Shown here one piece after another: positions 32,688 through 38,945 of a stretch of DNA of 38,945 nucleotides. Source of the stretch: Planctomycetota bacterium (GTDB lineage: Bacteria; Planctomycetota; JAJSAM01); NCBI GenBank assembly GCA_024274785.1, contig JAJSAM010000001.1:1-38945 (forward strand), read 5' to 3'. The notes under the pieces are model-generated. The model saw nothing but the letters and a program-made list of their open reading frames with translations. It made no database searches and was not told where the DNA came from. Within the stretch, counting starts at the first letter, position 1, and each line of letters opens with the position of its first letter. The translations under genes and the position numbers were made by a program.

Positions 32688-33506
32688 TCAGTCCGCCCTG
32701 GTTCCTCTCCCGGAGCTCACCTCCGGCCACCCGCGTTCGTACCTCGACAGCGCCAGGCGGACCCGGCCGATGTTCGTGTCCACATCGATGCGGACCGGGA
32801 TCCGGAACTCGTCGTCGGTGAAATAGATGCCGATCCCGCGAGCCCGCGCAGGCGTTGCCCCGTCGCTTTTTCGCAGGATGTCCGTCCTGACGAGGACCGT
32901 GTCGTAGCGCCCGGTGGGAACCCGGATGCGCTCACGTCCCATCACCAGCGTCGAGGCGACGTAGATGTTCCGCTCGGTGAAGAGGTCGGTGACGAAGCTC
33001 TGGCCGGTCTGAAGGGAAGAGCGCCGGATGGCGATCACCAGTCCGAGGGGATCGAGGGCGCCGGGAGCGTCGAGGGTGATCCTCTCCACTTCTCCGTTCT
33101 GGCGGATCACGGCGATCACCTTCCCGGTTTTCGGAGCGAAACGTACGACGATGCGCTTGTCGGGATCGGCGCCATCCGTTTCGTAGGCCCACCGGCGACT
33201 GACGAGATCGGAGGCCATGGATTCCGCTTCCGCGACCAGCGTGACGCCATAGAGGAGTGAAACCAGGCCGATGGTCCCGATCCGGGCCCGGGAGAGGAAG
33301 AGGTCGCCCCGGCGCTCGTAGGAGATGACGGCCTCTCCCGCGGGGATGCCGTTCCAGGTTCCCGAATACTCCATGTACTCCCGGCTCGGCAGGGGGGCCA
33401 CCCCCGAGGTGAGGTCACCCGGATCTCGCAGTGCCGCCGGGTCGATGGGAACGAGACCGGCGCAGGCGGAGAGCAGGACGAGCAGAAGCAGAGCGGTGCG
33501 CGGCAT
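32688..33506 (-). CDS. DUF3108-family lipoprotein
   Basis: A 272-residue lipoprotein with lipobox LLSAC (Cys15). Residues ~45-265 follow the DUF3108 pattern: YSGTWNGIPAGEAVISYERR, LYGVTLVAEAESMASD (instead of the usual dangling edge strand), a central VVRFAPKTGKVIAVIRQNG, RRSSLQTGQSFVTDLFTE, and GIGIYFTDDEFRIPVRIDVD, a beta-barrel-like fold. The function of the family is unknown; it is periplasmic or outer-membrane anchored. The ATG at 33506 faces the acyltransferase gene head to head, and the upstream DNA may be shared with that gene's 5' end. Confidence 0.83.
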   Translation of the reverse strand: MPRTALLLLVLLSACAGLVPIDPAALRDPGDLTSGVAPLPSREYMEYSGTWNGIPAGEAVISYERRGDLFLSRARIGTIGLVSLLYGVTLVAEAESMASDLVSRRWAYETDGADPDKRIVVRFAPKTGKVIAVIRQNGEVERITLDAPGALDPLGLVIAIRRSSLQTGQSFVTDLFTERNIYVASTLVMGRERIRVPTGRYDTVLVRTDILRKSDGATPARARGIGIYFTDDEFRIPVRIDVDTNIGRVRLALSRYERGWPEVSSGRGTRAD

Positions 33507-35185
33507 GGCGCGGATTCTACGGTACGATCACCAATATCCGGCGACACGACCTCGACGCTCTGCGTGGCACCACCATGCTGCTCGGCATTGCCGCGCACGC
33601 TTCCCTCGCCTATGGGGAGATTCCGTGGTTCGTCCATGACTCCCCGCCGCACCCGGTCTACGACCTCTACTTCCTGGCGACGCGCGGATTCCGCATGCCG
33701 ATGTTCTTCCTGTTGAGCGGGTTCTTCACCGCGATGGTCTATCGGCGGCGCGGCTTGCGATACCTGATCCGGCATCGGGCAGGTCGCATCCTGCTTCCCC
33801 TGATCCTGGCGTGCCTGACCGTTCTGCCGGTGCTGTCGCTGGTCCACGGCCTTGCGGATGAGACCGTGAAGGCGCGCGCCGGTGCGGGAACGGATCGGGA
33901 AACGAGCATCTGGTCGGCGGCCGCGACGGGAGACCTCGAAGCACTGCAACAGCACATCGATGAACGCACCTCCCTCGATCGAGAGGAGGGAGTCACCGGT
34001 CAGAGCCCGCTGGCCTGGGCGGTCATCGGCAACCGTCCGGAAGCGGTGCGCCTGCTCATCGGCGCCGGCGCGGATCCGAGTGCCCGGTTTCGTGACGACA
34101 ACACGGCCCTTCACACCGCGGCCGTTTTCGGCCGGGCGGACTGCGCGAGGCTGCTGATCGACGCCGGCGCCGACGTGCTTGCGGAGAACGCCTTCGGCGC
34201 CCGCCCCATGAAGACCCTGCGAACGGGCCGGCGAATGACGGAGGACATCGCGGACTCCGTCGGCATCGAGACAGACCATGCCGCGGTCAACTCCGGGCGA
34301 AAACGCATCGCCGCCATGCTGACCGAGCACGGTGTGCCGGCCATTCCCCTGAAGTTCGATCGACCCGCCTCCGATTTCTCCCTGACTCGGGAGATCCGGA
34401 GGTTGATCCGGACCCCTTTCTTCCACCACCTCTGGTTTCTCTGGTTTCTCTGCTTCCTGGTGGCGGGCTTCGCCGTCGTCACTCTGCTTCCACTGCCGCG
34501 GATGCCCCGCTTCCTCGTGACCTCCGGCGCCCGCTGGCTGTGGATCGTTCCGCTGACGATGATCCCGCAGGCCGCGATGCAGAAGGGCGGCTCGATGGCC
34601 GGCTTCGGCCCCGACCTGTCGACGAGCCTGCTCCCGATGCCGCACGTCCTGTTCTACTACGCGATCTTCTTCGGTTTCGGTGCGCTGGTCTTCGAGGCTG
34701 GCGACGAGGAGCGCCGGCTGACCCGTTACTGGTGGGCACATCTCCCGCTCGCCCTGCTCGTCGTGTTGCCTCTCGCGCTCGGTTTCGCCTTGCACGAGGA
34801 TTGGACCGCAGACCTGGTCTCAGAGCGGTGGCAGCGCCTGGTGGCGTCCTTCCTCGTTGTGGTTTTCGCCTGGCTGATGACGTTCGGGACGATGGGTTTT
34901 TTCGGTGCGTTTCTCAACCGGGAAAGCCCGCGCCTGCGTTACCTGTCCGACGCGTCATACTGGCTCTACCTGGTCCACCTGCCCCTGATGGTCCTGGCGC
35001 AGACAGCCCTGCTCGGCGTGCCGATACCGACCTTCGTGAAATTCACCCTGGTGCTGGTGGTCGTCACCGGAATCCTGCTGGTGGTCTATCGCTTTGGCGT
35101 CAGGCACACCGCGATCGGCCGTCTGCTGAACGGTCCGCGGGAGAGGCGGGATTCGCCCGATCGGTCCGGCGCTACTCCACGGTAG
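33431..35185 (+). CDS. acyltransferase-3/OpgC-like membrane protein with inserted ankyrin repeats
   Basis: The membrane part matches acyltransferase family 3 of the OpgC/MdoC type: opening RRHDLDALRGTTMLLGIAAH (His56 by the long start), FRMPMFFLLSGFF, LIRHRAGRILLPL, later FHHLWFLWFLCFLVAGF, and YLSDASYWLYLVHLPLM near the end; about ten hydrophobic segments. Family members transfer acyl or succinyl groups to sugars, glucans or lipids. Between the third helix and the HLWFLW helix sits a ~150-residue soluble insert (about 158-310) with ankyrin repeats: SIWSAAATGDLEALQQHID, QSPLAWAVIGNRPEAVRLLI, NTALHTAAVFGRADCARLLI. The start is uncertain: GTG 33431 adds an Arg-rich N-terminus overlapping the opposite gene, ATC 33527 fits the family start, and the first in-frame ATG (33575) is too late. 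Confidence 0.86.
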   Translation: MPPGRWERDRRRRRAGRAEAERCAAWRGFYGTITNIRRHDLDALRGTTMLLGIAAHASLAYGEIPWFVHDSPPHPVYDLYFLATRGFRMPMFFLLSGFFTAMVYRRRGLRYLIRHRAGRILLPLILACLTVLPVLSLVHGLADETVKARAGAGTDRETSIWSAAATGDLEALQQHIDERTSLDREEGVTGQSPLAWAVIGNRPEAVRLLIGAGADPSARFRDDNTALHTAAVFGRADCARLLIDAGADVLAENAFGARPMKTLRTGRRMTEDIADSVGIETDHAAVNSGRKRIAAMLTEHGVPAIPLKFDRPASDFSLTREIRRLIRTPFFHHLWFLWFLCFLVAGFAVVTLLPLPRMPRFLVTSGARWLWIVPLTMIPQAAMQKGGSMAGFGPDLSTSLLPMPHVLFYYAIFFGFGALVFEAGDEERRLTRYWWAHLPLALLVVLPLALGFALHEDWTADLVSERWQRLVASFLVVVFAWLMTFGTMGFFGAFLNRESPRLRYLSDASYWLYLVHLPLMVLAQTALLGVPIPTFVKFTLVLVVVTGILLVVYRFGVRHTAIGRLLNGPRERRDSPDRSGATPR

Positions 35186-36314
35186 CGAGCACCGCCGCCA
35201 GGTAGCGGCCTTCGGGGAAGTCGGCGCGGACCGGGTGATCCGGCGCGGCGCCCCGCACCTCGAGGATCCGCAGCGACCGCTCGGCCCGGAGCGCGGCGCG
35301 GCGGAGGATCTCGAGGAACGCCTCGGTCGTGAGCCGGCCGGAGCAACTCGACGTCATCAGCAGGCCGCCACGGGGGAGGGCCGAGATCGCGAGGGCGTTC
35401 AGGTCCAGGTAGCGGCGCTTCCCGATCTGATCGTCGCCGCCGGCCTCGAGCCACCGGGGCGGGTCGAGGAGGATGAAGTCGACATCGGGCTGTTCGCGAA
35501 GGACGGCGAAGGCGTCGCCGTGGCGGAAGTCGACGTCGAGCCCGTTCCGGCTCGCGTTGCCCGCCGCCCGCTCGATGGCGAGCTCGTCGAGGTCCACCGC
35601 GGCGACGCTGCGGGCCCCGGCCTTCGCCAGGGCGAGCGCGAATGCGCCTTCGTAGCAGAAGAGGTCGAGCACCTTGCGGCCTCTGGCCACCGAGGCGGCG
35701 AGCAGCCGGTTGTCCCGCTGGTCGAGGAAGGAGCCGGTCTTGTGGCCCTCCACGGGGTTGACTGCGGTATGGATCCCGTCGCTGGTGATCTCGACCACGG
35801 TTGGTCTCTTCGACACCGGGACCCTGAAGCCCTCGATCTTCTCCGCCTTTTCATCCCGCCGGTAGACGATCGATGCGCCGGGGAAGAAGTGGGTCAGGAT
35901 CTCCACCAGTTCCCCTCCGAAGCGGAAGAAGCCCAGGCACTTGATCTGCACCGAGAGGACCGGGCCGTAGCGATCGATGATGAGCCCGGAGAGGCCGTCC
36001 CCCTCGGAGTTCACCACCCGGTAGGCGTCGGTGCGTGTCTCGAGCTTCAGAATCTCCCGGCGGAGCTCGACGGCCTCCTCGATCCGGCGTCGGAGGAAGC
36101 ACTCGTCGAGCACCACCGACGTGTCCCGGGTCAGGACGCGGATCGCGATCTGGCTCCTGGCATTGAACAGGCCGGCGCCGAGCGGGGTTCCGTCCTTCCG
36201 GAGAATCCGAACCGGGTCGCCGTTGCGGGTGCCCGGGTCCGCCCGTTGCACCTGCTTTCGGTAGATCCAGGGATGGTCCGGCAGGGAGTCCCGCCGGATC
36301 CGCACTGATTTCAC
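35172..36314 (-). CDS. RlmI-like class I rRNA (cytosine-C5) methyltransferase
   Basis: A 380-residue protein: N-terminal PUA domain (DHPWIYRKQV, GDPVRILRKDGTPLGAGLFN), a linking beta domain (SEGDGLSGLIIDRYGPVLSV) and a C-terminal SAM-binding Rossmann domain (VLDLFCYEGAFALALAKAGA, AAVDLDELAIERA, DFILLDPPRW). The layout follows RlmI/RlmK-N of E. coli, which methylate 23S rRNA; exact target unproven. GTG 36314 overlaps the ChaN-PDZ stop by GTGA. The 3' end overlaps the acyltransferase gene tail to tail by 14 bases. Confidence 0.9.
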   Translation of the reverse strand: MKSVRIRRDSLPDHPWIYRKQVQRADPGTRNGDPVRILRKDGTPLGAGLFNARSQIAIRVLTRDTSVVLDECFLRRRIEEAVELRREILKLETRTDAYRVVNSEGDGLSGLIIDRYGPVLSVQIKCLGFFRFGGELVEILTHFFPGASIVYRRDEKAEKIEGFRVPVSKRPTVVEITSDGIHTAVNPVEGHKTGSFLDQRDNRLLAASVARGRKVLDLFCYEGAFALALAKAGARSVAAVDLDELAIERAAGNASRNGLDVDFRHGDAFAVLREQPDVDFILLDPPRWLEAGGDDQIGKRRYLDLNALAISALPRGGLLMTSSCSGRLTTEAFLEILRRAALRAERSLRILEVRGAAPDHPVRADFPEGRYLAAVLATVE

Positions 36315-37498
36315 GGCCTGGCCCACCCGAGGTCGAAGGCGAAAGACAACGTCTTGCCGCCCCGGTTCACTTCGATCGTCCCCATGCGCCCGGTGTGCAG
36401 GGCGAGGGCGATCCGCAGGTCCTCGAGGGTGACGATCGGCGTGCCGGAGAGCCCGGTGATGCGGTCGTCCTTCTCCACCCCCGCGAGCGCCGCGATGGAA
36501 CCCGAAGTGACTTCGGTGACCAGGAGTCCCGGGCCTTCCGCCTCCTGGTCGAGCATCACCCCGACCTTCGGCGTGGGCGCCTTTCTCGGTGAAGGAGGCG
36601 TGAAGACCAGGAAGTCGGCAAGCCCCTCGGAGAGCTTTTCGTGGAGGGGCGTCGGCGGGCGCGAGAGGTCGAGGTCGACGCCGGCCACGATGGAGTAGGG
36701 CTTTGCTCCCCGCCTCTCCGCGCGGAGCGGGATGCTGAAGCGCTGGGTGTGGAAGTTTCCGGCGAGGACGACGATGCGGTGGCCCGGATTCGCCTCGAGG
36801 GCGCGGGCGGCGGACTCCGCCATCGTGTCTTCCCAGACGCACTGGGACGCATAGAAAGCGTCCTCGTCGAAGTCGGGCCCCATGGGGTGTCCCCCGAAGA
36901 TGCCCATCACCGCTTCGCGGTGGGCTTCGATGGTCAGGTCGATCTCCTTCGCGACGAACTCGCGGTCTGCTTCGGTAATGGCCTCGAGACCTCCGCCACG
37001 CGACACCTTGCGGTTCACCTCGGCCGGGGAATTCAGGGCGATGACCTTGATGCCGTGGTCCCGGGCGAAGAGCAGGATCGGCCGGTAGTAGCGGTAGTCC
37101 CACTTCCAACGGCTGAAGTACTCGGTCTCCTTCAGGAAGGTCGTCTCGTCGGTCTCGCCGGCGAGAAAGCGGTCGAGTCCCTCCTGGTAGGGCCGCTGGA
37201 ACATCTCCATTCCGACCACCAGGTTCGGATTCTGCGCGTACATCGCCTTGACCACGCGGAGCTGGAGGTCGTGGTGGTGGTCGTTGTTGTGGCTCTCCCC
37301 GACGTAGACCGCGCGCATCGGCGCCAGTCGGAGCATCAGCTCATCGAAGTCCAGGTACTCGCCGGACGGGCTGGCGATGATGTCGCCGATCTTCGCCAGC
37401 GTGTCCGGCATGGCCTCCGGCGCCGATTGCGGAGCCGTTCTGCAGCCGATGGCCGCCACTGTGAGAAGAAGCACGAGGCCCATCGTGATATGTTTCAT
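36311..37498 (-). CDS. ChaN-family lipoprotein with C-terminal PDZ domain
   Basis: A 395-residue lipoprotein with lipobox AAIGC (Cys19). Residues ~35-290 are a ChaN/haem-binding uptake domain (PF04187): VYVGESHNNDHHHD (Glu68, His70, His74-76), GMEMFQRPYQEGLD, YRPILLFARDHGIKVIALN, VVLAGNFHTQ. The His-rich start is a likely metal or haem site. Residues ~300-395 are a PDZ domain (PGLLVTEVTSGSIAALAGVE, DDRITGLSGTPIVTLEDLR). ATG 37498 with GGGAG 5 bases upstream is used instead of a longer frame. Translationally coupled by GTGA to the methyltransferase gene. It is probably exposed in the periplasm; ChaN proteins are linked to iron uptake, but this is inference here. Confidence 0.88.
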   Translation of the reverse strand: MKHITMGLVLLLTVAAIGCRTAPQSAPEAMPDTLAKIGDIIASPSGEYLDFDELMLRLAPMRAVYVGESHNNDHHHDLQLRVVKAMYAQNPNLVVGMEMFQRPYQEGLDRFLAGETDETTFLKETEYFSRWKWDYRYYRPILLFARDHGIKVIALNSPAEVNRKVSRGGGLEAITEADREFVAKEIDLTIEAHREAVMGIFGGHPMGPDFDEDAFYASQCVWEDTMAESAARALEANPGHRIVVLAGNFHTQRFSIPLRAERRGAKPYSIVAGVDLDLSRPPTPLHEKLSEGLADFLVFTPPSPRKAPTPKVGVMLDQEAEGPGLLVTEVTSGSIAALAGVEKDDRITGLSGTPIVTLEDLRIALALHTGRMGTIEVNRGGKTLSFAFDLGWARP

Positions 37499-37570
37499 GG
37501 TTTCTCCCGGGATCGTTCGGGGGAAGGTACCCCCCACAGCGCGGGGGCGTCAACTGTGCGGGAGGGCGCC

Positions 37571-38569
37571 ATGCAGTCCGGAGATCGCGGAACCGTCGTC
37601 GTACACCGGATCACGAGTGAAGTGCTGCGGGACAATCCGCTTGGAGATCCGGTGGAACGGGACCTGTACGTCTATGTTCCCGCCGGCTACGCCGATCTCA
37701 GGGGAGACCTTCCGGTTCTGCTTGTGGTGGCGGGATTCGGGGGGACCGGGGGCCAGAACTTCAATCTGACGCCCTTCGGGGAGAGCCTCGACCGCCGCCT
37801 CGACCGGCTGATCCGCACGGGAGTTTGCCCTCCCGTCCTGGTGGTGGCCCCGGACTGCTTCACCCGGGTCGGTGGCTCCCAGTACATCAACTCGAGCGCG
37901 ATCGGCCGCTACGAAGATTACCTCATCGAGGAGATCGTTCCCTTCGTCCGCGATCGCTACCGGGTGGGGCGCTTCGGAGTCTTCGGCAAGTCTTCCGGGG
38001 GCTATGGCGCGATGGTGCTCTCCATGCGCCATCCGCGTGTCTTCAAGGCTCTGGCTGACCACTCCGGCGACTCGAACTTCGAACTCTGCTACCTGCCTGA
38101 GTTCGGTCGGGCGCTCACCGCTTTCCGCAAGGCCGGCGGTCCGGGGGAACTGCTCGCGGAGATGTGGCGGGACGTGAACCCGAGCCGCGGGAAGTACCGC
38201 TCCGCGCTGAACATGCTGGCTATGTCTGCCCACTACTCGCCGAATCCCAAGTCGCCGACCATGGGCATCGATTTCCCGTTCGATCTCGAGAGCGGCCGCT
38301 TCCGCCCGGACGTCTGGGATCGCTGGCGGGCGCTCGACCCGGTGAACATGGTGGAGAGATACGTCGATAACCTGAAGGCGCTCGAGTACATCTACGTCGA
38401 TTGCGGCAAGCGCGATGAGTTTCACCTGCAATGGGGCGCCCGGGCCCTGGTGCGTGAACTTCGGGACCGCGACATCGAGGTTCACCACGAGGAGTTCGAC
38501 GACGGCCACTTCTCGCTGTCGTACCGGTTCGACACGAGCCTGCCGCTGTTGGCGAAGGCGCTGGCGTAG
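37571..38569 (+). CDS. alpha/beta-hydrolase esterase (esterase D/enterochelin-esterase-like)
   Basis: A 332-residue alpha/beta hydrolase: strand RDLYVYVPAGY, LPVLLVVAGFGG (oxyanion side), nucleophile motif GKSSGG (Ser141 in FGVFGKSSGGYGAM), acidic residue near DCGKRDEFHL and His in FDDGHFSLSYRFD. This is the pattern of the putative esterase family (esterase D, tannase-like, S9-related). There is no signal peptide, so it is cytoplasmic. ATG 37571 has GGGAGG 6 bases upstream; the longer frame to 36641 is an antisense shadow. Substrate is unknown. Divergent from the ChaN-PDZ gene with a 72-bp gap. Confidence 0.9.
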   Translation: MQSGDRGTVVVHRITSEVLRDNPLGDPVERDLYVYVPAGYADLRGDLPVLLVVAGFGGTGGQNFNLTPFGESLDRRLDRLIRTGVCPPVLVVAPDCFTRVGGSQYINSSAIGRYEDYLIEEIVPFVRDRYRVGRFGVFGKSSGGYGAMVLSMRHPRVFKALADHSGDSNFELCYLPEFGRALTAFRKAGGPGELLAEMWRDVNPSRGKYRSALNMLAMSAHYSPNPKSPTMGIDFPFDLESGRFRPDVWDRWRALDPVNMVERYVDNLKALEYIYVDCGKRDEFHLQWGARALVRELRDRDIEVHHEEFDDGHFSLSYRFDTSLPLLAKALA

Positions 38570-38945
38570 CCGAAGGGGCACCCCCCTCGGAGGGTCGGCC
38601 GCCGTGCCGACCGGCCACAACGCCACCGCGACCCGGGAGTCCCGCCGGTGCCGGTGAATCGCCCGCCTGCCCCGGCGCAAAAGAGCCCCGATCGCCCTGG
38701 CCCGCAGGTCGAGTGCCGCGTGGAATCCCGAATGTGCCGCGATGCTCCTTCACCTTCAGGACCGCGGGTCGTTTTCCGGCACAGGCGGGCCTGGTCGAGA
38801 CGGCGCTCGACCATCCGAAGGCGTGGGGCAAGCCGGTCTTCGCTCGAAGCTACCAACCGGCTTGAATCCACTTCCGATTCGGCCATCAGGCCCGGGCGCG
38901 GGACTGTGTGCGTCCTGGGCGGGGACGGCGTCCGTGGAGACCGTC
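38570..38945. other. 3' end of the window, no convincing gene
   Basis: A 7-bp hairpin (GGTCGGC/GCCGACC, 38595-38614, loop CGCCGT) lies 26 bases after the esterase stop but lacks a T-tract. The remaining ~330 bases are GC-rich; open frames on either strand give low-complexity, Arg/Pro-rich products with no motif, so none is called. The gene beyond 38945 may start outside the window. Confidence 0.45.

Noticed and set aside
35235..36308. 357-residue plus-strand frame over the methyltransferase
   Set aside because: Shadow of a gene with clear PUA and SAM-binding motifs.
36314..37109. Upstream extension of the methyltransferase frame through the ChaN gene
   Set aside because: The extension is Arg/Pro-rich and lies over an evident ChaN-PDZ gene; GTG 36314 with GTGA overlap and the PUA start define the gene.
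38482..38886. 134-residue minus-strand frame at the right end
   Set aside because: Overlaps the esterase 3' end, low-complexity Arg/Gly/Ser composition, no start signal or motif.

Overview
The window is GC-rich bacterial chromosome with tightly packed genes, many of them with 1-4 base stop/start overlaps. FHA and eukaryote-like Ser/Thr kinases with TPR tails, an ECF sigma factor paired with a surface lipoprotein, a PEP-CTERM-like tail, a FapA/DUF342 protein and many lipoproteins fit a Planctomycetota-like or related environmental lineage. That placement is inference: there is no rRNA or other phylogenetic marker apart from polA. No tRNA, rRNA, CRISPR array or phage gene was seen.

Left end (1-2860): the 3' part of a hybrid histidine kinase/receiver gene, a small secreted protein, and a decayed IS1182-type insertion sequence with near-perfect ends, an in-frame nonsense codon and a deleted catalytic half. 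By eye, the first ~1.8 kb is clearly less GC-rich than the rest. The IS sits exactly on the stop codon of the next gene. 2856-4955 (minus): a five-gene operon of three DsrE/F/H-like sulfur-relay subunits, a CPBP membrane protease and a glycine-zipper lipoprotein. 5108-7438 (plus): ECF sigma factor plus a large Ig-like lipoprotein.

7508-15226 (minus): a run of seven signalling genes with very short gaps or overlaps (FapA-like, PAS-histidine kinase, degenerate receiver-like/PocR-like sensor, histidine kinase, receiver-PAS-histidine kinase, stand-alone receiver, divergent HD-GYP-like protein), followed by a FUN14-like membrane protein. This is the best candidate for an undescribed system: three kinases, two recognisable receivers, a soluble cysteine-rich sensor and a possible nucleotide-second-messenger output, made as one coupled unit.

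15389-21618: a small LRR fragment, ClpP, then (divergent) an FHA-pseudokinase followed by a 1202-residue receptor Ser/Thr kinase with C-terminal TPRs. 21806-25654: HAD hydrolase, DNA polymerase I and a B-box/PspC membrane protein, overlapping end to start. 25851-26201 is a PEP-CTERM-like remnant. 26361-30766 (minus) is a complete ATPase-permease-adaptor set of a MacB/LolCDE-like ABC exporter.

30805-38569: secreted helical protein and a small conserved-looking protein; DUF3108 lipoprotein; an acyltransferase-3/OpgC-like membrane protein with ankyrin repeats inserted in a loop; an RlmI-like rRNA methyltransferase coupled to a ChaN-PDZ lipoprotein; and an alpha/beta-hydrolase esterase. The last 376 bases hold no convincing gene.
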